A DNA stretch of 64,000 nucleotides from a gamma proteobacterium HdN1 (GTDB lineage Bacteria > Pseudomonadota > Gammaproteobacteria > Pseudomonadales > Ketobacteraceae): positions 248,001 to 312,000 of the forward strand of contig FP929140.1 in assembly GCA_000198515.1 (NCBI GenBank), written 5' to 3'. A model generated the notes under the pieces. It saw only the letters and a list, made by a program, of their open reading frames with translations. It was not told where the DNA came from and did no database searches. A program made the position numbers and the translations under genes. Shown in pieces: positions 18,342 through 25,675 of the stretch. Numbering within the stretch: position 1 is the first letter of the stretch; each line of letters begins with the position of its first letter.

Positions 18342-19151
18342 GTGCAGTATCAGGTTCGTTATTACCATCGAATCATCCAATTCCGGTGGCGCCGTTTTCA
18401 CCGGCGATCCAGTTGTCAATATGGGCTCTTTGGCGTTATTGGTTCATTACTGTCTCATGGGCATATTGCTTACGGCATCATCGGGTTGTTTTTGACGATC
18501 AGTGCTGGCGTTATTGGCGCGGTGCCGGCAGCCAATGCTGCAATGCTGGATTATGATGGCTGCCGTGTTGATGAGCAGCGCTTGCTGCGTGGTGATTTGC
18601 TTGCGTGTGAGCGCGCGATTAGTGTGTTTAACCGAAAGCCGCAAGGGGATGTGGCGGGTGTAATTCTCGTAAATGCACCTTACAGCACTGTCTGGAGAGT
18701 GCTGTCGAACTGGGAGGCGCAGTCTGGCTTTGTGCCGGGTATTAAATACTACCGGGTGATACACAAGTTTTCCGGCGGCAATCGCAGTGCATGGCACGCC
18801 CTGATTGAGGGGCGACTGCTTGTGCCCTTTGTTGCCGGCCGTTATACCCTCGATGCGCACTTCGATCAGCGCATTGGTAGAGTTTCTTGGAATATGCTTA
18901 CGAAGGATGACGCCGCTCGCTATCAGGCAGAGGGCATTCAGGTGAAATCCTTTGGAGAAGAGCAATTAAAGCGCTTGGAAGGCGTCGCGCGAATCGTCGC
19001 CTATGATACAAAACGCACAGTATTTTACTATGCCCCTGTGCTGGAGCCAGCCACACCCACTCCCGATTTTATTCGCGGCGCGGTGCGTTCCGTTGTGTTG
19101 GATGACTATATGTTGGCAATCAAACAAGCGGCGGAAAAGCGGGCCAAGTAA
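18342..19151 (+). CDS. Exported or membrane-anchored START/SRPBCC-like protein
   Basis: A 269-residue protein with a basic N-terminal tail, one hydrophobic segment (IIGLFLTISAGVIGAVPAA, then ANAA, a possible signal-peptidase site), then a helix-grip START/SRPBCC-like domain (VILVNAPYSTVWRVLSNWEA, residue ~105 onward). These domains bind hydrophobic ligands. GTG 18342 follows AGGAGG by five bases, so the long N-terminus is probably real. The ligand is unknown. Confidence 0.7.
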   Translation: MQYQVRYYHRIIQFRWRRFHRRSSCQYGLFGVIGSLLSHGHIAYGIIGLFLTISAGVIGAVPAANAAMLDYDGCRVDEQRLLRGDLLACERAISVFNRKPQGDVAGVILVNAPYSTVWRVLSNWEAQSGFVPGIKYYRVIHKFSGGNRSAWHALIEGRLLVPFVAGRYTLDAHFDQRIGRVSWNMLTKDDAARYQAEGIQVKSFGEEQLKRLEGVARIVAYDTKRTVFYYAPVLEPATPTPDFIRGAVRSVVLDDYMLAIKQAAEKRAK

Positions 19152-19280
19152 GGTGACGGGGAAATGTGAATGGCGGGCCGACGTTCTTATCGACGCGCCA
19201 CTGTTTCAGCGGGGTGGTTCAAGATACGAGCGGCTTGACTTGATACACGACGTATTCATGAAAACAGCCACGAACGCAAA

Positions 19281-19643
19281 TTAGCACTTGCCTGCAGCTT
19301 TTAGTAAAGCGTTGCACTGAATCCCAGCTTGTGCAGGTTTGCCTGCACCAGTATTTGATGCAACGGGTGAGCAGATTGCATCTGATACCGTTCTTCCAAC
19401 AACCGATACCATACCCGTCACATAGCAATTGTAAGCACGACCATCTGATGTCGTTGCTTTGAAATTTGTCTGGATACCGCTATCACTTCTTTCCGAGATA
19501 ACCAGTGTAGATGGATCTGCGCTGATGGCTCTTGCAGTGTTTGATTTTATAGCATCTTCCGTCACAGCCACTGAAGCACAACCGGCAACTGAGATAAGAG
19601 CAAATGAAGCCATGAAGTAACAAATTGCAGCCTTATTTTTCAT
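19281..19643 (-). CDS. Small predicted lipoprotein
   Basis: A 120-residue protein with a lipoprotein signal peptide whose lipobox is VAGC (Cys22). The mature part has further cysteines, notably in AYNCYV, DAIC, GIQCNAL and the final GKC. An AAGGAA ribosome-binding site supports ATG 19643. I recognise no family; it is probably a surface or periplasmic lipoprotein. Confidence 0.8.
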   Translation of the reverse strand: MKNKAAICYFMASFALISVAGCASVAVTEDAIKSNTARAISADPSTLVISERSDSGIQTNFKATTSDGRAYNCYVTGMVSVVGRTVSDAICSPVASNTGAGKPAQAGIQCNALLKAAGKC

Positions 19644-19851
19644 ACGATATTTCCTTATAGGTTTGTTTCGGCTGCACCATTCTATACTGACGAAACCAAA
19701 CTATCATATCGAAATTCAAATAAGCTTCAGTGAAGCCCAGAACAAAACTGAGGCGATCAATACTCGCACAATTTTGCAGTCGGTATGTAACGTAGAGGTG
19801 ACCGGCGCTGCGCTGCGCGGCTTTATCGCGCAGCGTCCAGCGACCGCCATG

Positions 19852-20460
19852 TTAGGGTTCGGATGGCAAGACATAGGACACCTTGGCTCCCTCAATCTTG
19901 ACGATGCCACGCTTACAAAGCGCGGCAAACAAAGTGGCAAGCTGCTGCTCGGAAAGCTCCTTTTTGAAAAGTGCGTGAAGTGTGCTCAGCAAGGTTTTTT
20001 GCGTGCGCGGCTTCGATGCTTTGCGGCGAACAAGATCGGCAATCGCGGCTTCTACCTGTGCTTCGGGTGCGACGGGAAGTGAAGGCTTGAAATAGGGAAT
20101 GTCTGCGATGCAGGTTGAGCGTTGGGCAAAGATCTTCTTGCCCTTGAGATATTTCAGCAGTGGATCGAACCCGGAATCTTTCGAGATGATGTGGAAGAAA
20201 GCCGTGGGTTCGACAGTAGACAACGCCCCGAGGTAATAGGCGATGTGAAAATCAAGGGCATTTTTTCCGGCAGTTTCAAGAATGATGTACTCGGCGCACT
20301 CGCCAAGCGATTGAAGTGCTGCCGCCAGCGCAATGGGAATCTTGGATTGATTGGGGCCGAGGAAAACCTTGACCTTGAATGAACCGTCCTTGAGCAGGCC
20401 AATGTCTTTCGGCTGGACGTTTTCAAAATCGACGAGGACGAAGTTCGTGCGTGTTGTCAC
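19852..20460 (-). CDS. NYN/PIN-like domain protein with C-terminal winged-helix-like region
   Basis: A 202-residue protein. The first ~115 residues look like a NYN/PIN-type nuclease fold: an early Asp motif (FVLVDFENVQP), then ILETAGKNALDFHIAYYLG and ISKDSGFDPLLKYL, giving the clustered acidic residues expected of metal-dependent RNases. Residues ~145-200 (QKTLLSTLHALFKKELSE, ALCKRGIVKIEG) resemble a small winged-helix or LOTUS-like module. It may act on RNA. A 38-codon coiled-coil frame lies just upstream on the same strand. Confidence 0.7.
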   Translation of the reverse strand: MTTRTNFVLVDFENVQPKDIGLLKDGSFKVKVFLGPNQSKIPIALAAALQSLGECAEYIILETAGKNALDFHIAYYLGALSTVEPTAFFHIISKDSGFDPLLKYLKGKKIFAQRSTCIADIPYFKPSLPVAPEAQVEAAIADLVRRKASKPRTQKTLLSTLHALFKKELSEQQLATLFAALCKRGIVKIEGAKVSYVLPSEP

Positions 20461-20519
20461 GAGAGAACCCTAACAGGTTACTATTAATGTAACTGTATGA
20501 ACAAGCCCCGACATCCGTT

Positions 20520-20636
20520 TTAATCGTGACTACGAAGGCGCTCTTTTATCTCTTCAGTGTCGGCTTTGATCGCTGCAACTTCGGCACGTAAGGCCTTTAA
20601 ATGTTCGATAATGATATTGTCGATTTTTTCATTCAT
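20520..20636 (-). CDS. Small coiled-coil protein (38 aa)
   Basis: ATG 20636 opens MNEKIDNIIIEHLKALRAEV and continues as a charged amphipathic helix ending at a TAA. Similar short coiled-coil proteins occur beside PIN-type toxins, and here a PIN-like gene follows 59 nt downstream on the same strand. It may be a complete small gene or the front of a truncated longer one. There is no clear promoter. Confidence 0.4.
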   Translation of the reverse strand: MNEKIDNIIIEHLKALRAEVAAIKADTEEIKERLRSHD

Positions 20637-20717
20637 ACGGCAATTCACCCCTTAGCACCGTCGTAATCGTTTCCGCCTTTGGCGGCAAAGATATGCCCAT
20701 TTAGTATAGTGGTGCTC

Positions 20718-20933
20718 ATGGAATGTCTTCAAGCCCTTAAGCTTGAGCTACAGCGTAACGGCGAACTGCTGCGCGATATGCGCCGTTTCGAAACAGAAAT
20801 CTGGTTTGAACTGGGTTGTTTTTGGTCACGGTTGGGGAGCTTCGTCGCCAACTGGATTGCAGGTTGCCATGGTGCGGTGGGCATCCTTGTGTTTTTGGTG
20901 AGGGGAAAAATTCATGAACTCTCCCGCCACTAA
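20718..20933 (+). CDS. Hypothetical short protein running into the tnpB 3' end
   Basis: ATG 20718 gives 71 codons: a charged helix (ECLQALKLELQRNGELLRDM) and a hydrophobic C-terminus (GAVGILVFLVRGK). The last codons lie in the hairpin at the 3' end of tnpB, so the original gene may have been cut by that insertion. I recognise no family and it may not be real. Confidence 0.25.
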   Translation: MECLQALKLELQRNGELLRDMRRFETEIWFELGCFWSRLGSFVANWIAGCHGAVGILVFLVRGKIHELSRH

Positions 20934-20958
20934 ACCGCTAACGCGGTTGTAGTGGGGG
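20923..20958 (-). ncRNA. Candidate 3' hairpin of a TnpB guide (omega) RNA / IS right end
   Basis: CCCGCCACTAAACCGC (20923-20938) pairs with GCGGTTGTAGTGGGGG (20943-20958) through a four-base loop: 16 positions with few mismatches. On the minus strand it overlaps the tnpB stop codon, exactly where omega RNAs of IS200/IS605-family TnpBs place their conserved 3' scaffold. The guide would read on into the flanking DNA below 20923. The RNA boundaries are not defined by sequence alone. Confidence 0.45.
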
Positions 20959-22222
20959 TTTCGCGGGTCTTCGACCTTGGCTTGGCGCGTTGCCGCGCCA
21001 GAGGCTTTGATCTCACCGCCACGCCCGTCCCAGGCGTGTTCCTTTCGGAAATCACATATGCGTCGATGAGTACCACCGCTGCACTGTTTTGGTCGCGCGG
21101 CATGGTATGCCCACAGTGTTGGCATACATGGGTTCGCTCCGCCAAGGTCTTTGGTGTAAGCTCCCAGCAGGCACAGCACCGCTGCGATGGCTTGAGTTGG
21201 CGTGTGTTCGCCAAATGCAGTCGCGTACCAGCCTCTACCGCTTTGTACGCGAGCATTTGATGCGCCATGCCGAAACCAGCCGAGAGAATCTCCCGGTTGA
21301 GTCCGGCCTTTTGTCTAACCCGTTTGCTGGGATTTTCTGCCGTTCCTTTCGCGCTACCACTCATGTTCTTGGGCTTGAGTTCTTCGGTGGCGATCACCGC
21401 GCAGGTTTCGACAAGTTTCGCGGTTTGCTTGTGAATGAAATCCCGGCGCAAATTAGCAATACGTTCGTGTATTTGCCCAAGCCGTTTCGTTAGGCGCTTG
21501 TATCGGCAGGAGCCTTTCTTTTTGCGGGCACGCTGCCGTTGCAGTTCGGCAAGCTTGGGTAGCTCTCTGCGCATGAAGCGCGGGTTTTCTATCGTCGTAC
21601 CATCCTCGAAGGTCGCCCAATCGGTAACGCCAAAATCGACGCCCCGCTGTTGATCGCCGCTGCGCTCGCGGGCGCATACTTCATCGGACACGCGCAAAGT
21701 TACCGAGGCAAACCACTGACCATTGCGGCGGGTGATCGTCAAATCATTGGGCTGGAACTCGGCAAAGCGATGCTGGCCACGGGCACGGATCATCATGGCG
21801 TTTTTGCCGCTGCCCAGTCGCAACGTAGCGCCTCGGCTGCCCTGTTGAAACAGTTTCCAGCCTGCTTGGGCTGGATAACTGAATCCAGAAAAACGGGCAG
21901 CGGATTTGAACCGGGGAAAGCCGGGGGATTCTCCGCTCTTGACGCGACGAAAGAACGCCTGCATCGCCAAGTCCAGCCGCCGCAAGGTCTGCTGCAAGGC
22001 TTGGCTGCCCAGTGCAGCCAGTTCGGGACGGAATCCTTTGATTTCCGGTAAGGCGTTTTGCTGATCGTAGTAACTGATCGAAATCCCGGCTTTGCGGTAT
22101 GCCTCGATACGGTCCTGAAGGCCAGCGTTATACAGCTCGCAGTGCAGGCGCGTCCATTCCTCCAGTGTTTTCTGCTGGCTGGCGTTGGGGTAGAGCTTGA
22201 AAGTGGCTTTGCGTCTTTGCAT
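20930..22222 (-). CDS. tnpB: TnpB, RNA-guided nuclease of IS200/IS605-type elements
   Basis: A 430-residue OrfB/TnpB protein. The RuvC catalytic acids are all visible: Asp196 in GVDFGVTDWA, Glu280 in ATEELKPKNM and Asp377 in MPRDQNSAAV. A CxxC...CxxC zinc ribbon (Cys349, 352, 367, 370) lies between the last two. Known TnpBs cut DNA under guidance of an RNA made from the element's 3' end. ATG 22222 (MQRRKATFKLYPNASQQ) is the natural family start; an upstream in-frame start at 22270 adds an unlikely hydrophobic leader. No TnpA (Y1) gene is adjacent, so it moves in trans or is immobile. Confidence 0.93.
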   Translation of the reverse strand: MQRRKATFKLYPNASQQKTLEEWTRLHCELYNAGLQDRIEAYRKAGISISYYDQQNALPEIKGFRPELAALGSQALQQTLRRLDLAMQAFFRRVKSGESPGFPRFKSAARFSGFSYPAQAGWKLFQQGSRGATLRLGSGKNAMMIRARGQHRFAEFQPNDLTITRRNGQWFASVTLRVSDEVCARERSGDQQRGVDFGVTDWATFEDGTTIENPRFMRRELPKLAELQRQRARKKKGSCRYKRLTKRLGQIHERIANLRRDFIHKQTAKLVETCAVIATEELKPKNMSGSAKGTAENPSKRVRQKAGLNREILSAGFGMAHQMLAYKAVEAGTRLHLANTRQLKPSQRCCACWELTPKTLAERTHVCQHCGHTMPRDQNSAAVVLIDAYVISERNTPGTGVAVRSKPLARQRAKPRSKTRETPTTTALAV

Positions 22223-22276
22223 ACAGGCTACTGTACAGATAACCAGATCAATTGCAAGCACCAAAAGCACAAAAAT

Positions 22277-22293
22277 GGCGTCTTTCAGACGCC
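22277..22293. repeat. Perfect 7-bp-stem hairpin in the tnpB leader
   Basis: GGCGTCT TTC AGACGCC, about 55 bp before the tnpB start. It may be part of the element's left-end structure or control tnpB expression. Confidence 0.5.
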
Positions 22294-22304
22294 CCGCTAT
22301 CCAT

Positions 22305-22332
22305 CCCCCTCTTGGCTTCGCCTAAGAGGGGG
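22305..22332. repeat. GC-rich hairpin upstream of tnpB
   Basis: CCCCCTCTTGGC, a TTCG tetraloop, then CCTAAGAGGGGG: a 12-position stem with one mismatch. It is probably the subterminal hairpin of the element's left end; no U run follows in the plus direction. Confidence 0.5.
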
Positions 22333-22436
22333 AATTTCGCGGGCTTTGTTAAATAAAATGAAAACCGCTGAAACTTTTTGCCCCTAGCGCCGTCTCACTT
22401 ACGGTAACAAGATGTTGCCTCATGACGCTCCCTGTG

Positions 22437-22523
22437 GCCGAACTTCTGTTTCGGCGCTTTCCCAGCTTAACCCCAAGGGCTGGGCATGTGGCCGGTAGTC
22501 TTCCCCAGACTACCGGCTTTTTT
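22437..22523 (+). ncRNA. Candidate structured small RNA (three stem-loops ending in a terminator)
   Basis: Three successive hairpins occur in 87 bp: GCCGAA/TTCGGC (22437-22455), CCCAGC/GCTGGG (22461-22484) and an 11-bp terminator stem (22491-22517) with a T6 tail. No coding frame explains the 400 bp between tnpB and the next promoter. The 5' end is unknown, perhaps near 22385. I do not recognise the RNA as 4.5S, 6S, tmRNA or an Rsm RNA. Confidence 0.4.
22491..22523 (+). terminator. Strong intrinsic terminator
   Basis: GCCGGTAGTCT, a TCCCC loop, AGACTACCGGC and six T: a perfect 11-bp stem followed by a U run on the plus strand. No plus-strand gene lies close upstream, which implies a transcript from the 22.3-22.49 kb region. 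Confidence 0.88.
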
Positions 22524-22693
22524 ATTGCTATTTTTTACTCTAGGCGCCTTTTTTACGCCAGATATGGCCGATACGAGCAAGTCTACGGAATATAACTTGC
22601 TGATTTACAAGCAGGCCTTGGCATGTATTCGATAGTTGGGTATATGAAACCCTTCGGCTATGAGTATTTGGTATTAAAGTTTTTGATCATTAT

Positions 22694-22722
22694 TTGAGCT
22701 GGTGCGGTAAGCGCGGTATACT
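22694..22722 (+). promoter_or_regulatory. Sigma-70-like promoter
   Basis: TTGAGC, a 17-bp spacer, then TATACT. It lies 52 bp before the ATG of the small rod-like gene. A second GGGGTATACT sequence follows at 22731-22740. Confidence 0.6.
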
Positions 22723-22774
22723 CTAGGTGCGGGGTATACTAACTTCGCGATTACATATATATGAGGGCCTGCCA

Positions 22775-23005
22775 ATGGCGATGTCCATATCTGGCGCGGG
22801 TCTGGAAGGAATCAGTCGCGCATATCAAACGATGAATCAAGCGGCTACGCGTATTGCCAAAGTCTCGACGTCGGAGACTCCGACCCAAGACATTACGAAG
22901 TCTGCAGTAGAGTTGCAGCAAGGTAAAACGCAGGCTTTAGCTGCAACGAAAGTTATAGAGGCGGACAACCGAGTGATTGGATCGCTGCTAGACGTCACAG
23001 CGTGA
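22775..23005 (+). CDS. Short flagellar-rod-like protein
   Basis: A 76-residue protein from ATG 22775, with GAGGG seven bases upstream. It consists of an N-terminal helix (ISGAGLEGISRAYQTMNQAA) and a C-terminal helix (KTQALAATKVIEADNRVIGSLLDVTA) resembling the two terminal coiled-coil segments of flagellar basal-body rod proteins (FlgC type) with the middle missing. Its cell role is unclear; no flagellar genes surround it. The metalloprotease-like gene 37 nt downstream is probably co-transcribed from the promoter at 22694. Confidence 0.6.
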   Translation: MAMSISGAGLEGISRAYQTMNQAATRIAKVSTSETPTQDITKSAVELQQGKTQALAATKVIEADNRVIGSLLDVTA

Positions 23006-23042
23006 CTTACTGGCAGCCTTCCGTCCTAGCGGGGTAAAGATC

Positions 23043-24212
23043 ATGCAGATTCCGGCACTCGCAAGCCAAGCACCAACCGTCGTTGTAGACAGCGCTGCGA
23101 CAGTGGTGCGCGGCTTTTCTACAGAAGTTCGTTCCGATATTCCGCCAGTGCAAGAGCCGGAAGGCGTCGTTTATACCAAAGATCGGCCGGCGGACAGTAG
23201 CACCTACGAAGCTATGTTCAACTCTCGCGCTAAATCGCAAACCAGCGAAGACGCGAGCGCTGAATCACAGAATGCCGCGCGCCAAGACCCTGCAAAAGCC
23301 ACCGAAGGCGATACAAAGACGAAAGAAGCAAGCGCCGAAGATCGCGCTAGTCTAGGGCGTGCCGCCGTCAAAGGTAGCGGCGCCGAAGAGATGACCCCCG
23401 AACAGCAGGCGCAAGTCACAGAGCTAAGGCAGCGTGATGCAGAAGTGCGTCAGCATGAAATGGCGCATCAAGCCGTAGGCGGCCAATTTACCGGAGCTGC
23501 GAGCTACGAATACCAGACCGGCCCCGATGGTAAACGCTATGCCGTGGGCGGCGAAGTTGGCGTAGATACCGGAAGCGCGGGCAGCCCAGAAGCAACCATC
23601 GCGAAGGCCCGCCAAGTGAAAGCGGCGGCCCTTGCTCCAGCGCAGCCCTCTGGCCAAGATCTTCGGGTTGCGCAAGGCGCAGAAAAAATGATTGCGCAGG
23701 CGGCTTTGGAGCAGCGTGCTGCCGAGCGCAGCGCGGCCTCTCCCGCGTCGAAATCAGCTTCCATTGACGGTGACGCTCACCGCGAACAGGGCGCAAACCC
23801 TGAACAAGCCTCCGCCGCTGGTTTGAACCAAGAAAAGCGCGTCGAAGAGCAGCGGAAAGACGAGCGGCAAGTGAAGGAGGATAAGAAACAGGACGATGAG
23901 AAAGAAGCGGCCCAAGCAGCTTCATTGAACTCAGACTCCGGAGTGCCGGCTGCTCAGGTTGGGCCTAGCAAGCAAGCCAGCCCAAGTGCTCAGGCTGTAG
24001 GCAGTAGCTCCAGCGGAAACCAAGCGGGGCAGGGTGGAGGAGGTGGTGATGGGAAGGCGGTCGTTAATCAGAGCGACAAACCCACCGCCAAAGAATCTCT
24101 AGAAAAAATTCTGCTCGCCAGCGGGTCGCTTGCGGAACAGGCCAATCGTGCCGGCTATATCCAACCCGATTCGCCGGGTGGAAAGAGCGGCTTTCTCAGC
24201 TTTGTTGTTTAG
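23043..24212 (+). CDS. Putative metalloprotease, CJM1_0395/SprA-related family
   Basis: A 389-residue protein rich in Ala, Gln, Glu and Ser. A conserved block at about residues 125-195 holds RDAEVRQHEMAHQAVGG, where HEMAH matches the HExxH zinc-protease signature, then FTGAASYEYQTGPDGKRYAV. The flanks are low-complexity and charged. There is no signal peptide. This family is common in proteobacteria with no settled substrate. It follows the small rod-like gene closely and is likely in the same transcript. Confidence 0.75.
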   Translation: MQIPALASQAPTVVVDSAATVVRGFSTEVRSDIPPVQEPEGVVYTKDRPADSSTYEAMFNSRAKSQTSEDASAESQNAARQDPAKATEGDTKTKEASAEDRASLGRAAVKGSGAEEMTPEQQAQVTELRQRDAEVRQHEMAHQAVGGQFTGAASYEYQTGPDGKRYAVGGEVGVDTGSAGSPEATIAKARQVKAAALAPAQPSGQDLRVAQGAEKMIAQAALEQRAAERSAASPASKSASIDGDAHREQGANPEQASAAGLNQEKRVEEQRKDERQVKEDKKQDDEKEAAQAASLNSDSGVPAAQVGPSKQASPSAQAVGSSSSGNQAGQGGGGGDGKAVVNQSDKPTAKESLEKILLASGSLAEQANRAGYIQPDSPGGKSGFLSFVV

Positions 24213-24246
24213 GTGGCATCGCTTACCGGCGATTAGGCTTCTTCCG

Positions 24247-25461
24247 CTAGTCGCCGTCTAACCGCCAGGTAGCCTCGGTCGCAGTACTCAGCATCCAACG
24301 ATTTGCAAGAAACGCACTTACGCTCGCAACGCTCATCACCAGTGTGAGTGGTAGCGCGTCGTGCGTCTGCCACTGCGACAGTAACGTTGCGGCAACGGCG
24401 GCCAATAAGAATTGCAGCGCACCTTGCAAAGAAGCGGCCGCACCCACCTGCTGCTTTTGGGTGTCTAGCCCCATAGCGCTCGCGTTAGGCACGATAAACC
24501 CTAGCGACGCGATAAACATGAATAGCAGCACGGCGAATAGCGGAAAACTCAATGCTTGATAGTGGTTTGCCGTAAGTGCCGCAAGCGAGGCAAGCATAGG
24601 CACCCACAAACTTCTATTGAGAATCGGCAGCATGTGATGGCGTTTCAATAACCATGCGTTGACTTGGCTAGTCACGATAAAGCCGGCCGCGTTCACGCCA
24701 AAAAACACCGCAAATTCTTGCGGCGAAAGCCCATATTGCGTAATCAAAACCGCCGGCGATCCAGCAATATACGCAAACATCCCAGTAAGCGTCAGGCCGC
24801 TGGAGAGCGTACAGCCCATGTAATAACGGTGTCGAAGCAGGGCGCCAAAATTATGTGTAATTTGTGGGATCGACAGCGTGTGGTGGCGTTTTTCCGGGGG
24901 AAGGCTCTCGTTTAGCGAGAACAGACATGCCAGCCCAATCAGTGCGCCCGCAATTCCTTGAGCCATAAAAATCGCTCGCCACTCTGCGTGCTGGAGTAGC
25001 CATCCCCCCAAAGTAGGCGCCAAAATCGGCGCAAGCCCCATCACCAGCATCAACCGCGACTGTGCCTGTGCGGCAGCGCGCACTTTGCAGCAATCACGCA
25101 CAATGGCCCGCGTTAACACCATACCGGCGCACGCCCCCAGCGCCTGCAAAAAGCGTAGCGCAGCAAGCGCCTCTAGCGAGGTGACCTGCGTGCTGGCAAG
25201 CGACGCCAGCGTATAGATCACCGTACCCACAAGAATGGGCCGCCGCCGCCCGACGCGATCGCTAATGGGGCCGTAAACCAGTTGCCCAATGACGAGGCCC
25301 GCAAAAAAACCCGACAGCGTGAGCTGAGCACCACTGCCGAGCTCCGCTTCGATGGCAGGGAAGGCAGGTAAATACATATCAATGGCGAGTGGGCCGAGCG
25401 CAATCAAGCAGCCGAGCAGCAACAGCCAACTGGGGGAGGCAGGCACAGGGGGATAATCCAA
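24247..25461 (-). CDS. Bcr/CflA-family multidrug efflux MFS transporter
   Basis: A 404-residue inner-membrane protein with about 12 transmembrane helices. The Bcr/CflA signature region is near the N-terminus (ALGPLAIDMYLPAFPAIEAE), followed by the MFS motif A-like loop GPISDRVGRRRPILVG and motif C-like VLTRAIVRDCC. Relatives are proton-driven exporters of bicyclomycin, chloramphenicol-type drugs or cysteine; the substrate is not predictable. It is transcribed divergently from the ankyrin gene. Confidence 0.9.
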   Translation of the reverse strand: MDYPPVPASPSWLLLLGCLIALGPLAIDMYLPAFPAIEAELGSGAQLTLSGFFAGLVIGQLVYGPISDRVGRRRPILVGTVIYTLASLASTQVTSLEALAALRFLQALGACAGMVLTRAIVRDCCKVRAAAQAQSRLMLVMGLAPILAPTLGGWLLQHAEWRAIFMAQGIAGALIGLACLFSLNESLPPEKRHHTLSIPQITHNFGALLRHRYYMGCTLSSGLTLTGMFAYIAGSPAVLITQYGLSPQEFAVFFGVNAAGFIVTSQVNAWLLKRHHMLPILNRSLWVPMLASLAALTANHYQALSFPLFAVLLFMFIASLGFIVPNASAMGLDTQKQQVGAAASLQGALQFLLAAVAATLLSQWQTHDALPLTLVMSVASVSAFLANRWMLSTATEATWRLDGD

Positions 25462-25675
25462 GAATAAAGCGCCATTTTAGCGTATCTACCCAGAAAGGAA
25501 GACGCCAAAATTGCCGAAATGGTGTGCGTGTGGCGGAACAGACTGTACTGGGGGGTGCGGCTGGGTGGCTGACGGCCCCTGAATGGTTGCCGGCTGGATT
25601 GGTTTTGCATGTTTCTGTTAGACTGGCTCGCGATACACTAGGAACAAAAACAACAAGTACAATAAAAGGGATGTT

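Noticed and set aside
22385-22523. Assignment as 6S, 4.5S, tmRNA or Rsm RNA
   Set aside because: The conserved sequences of these RNAs, such as repeated GGA loops or the SRP loop, are not present.
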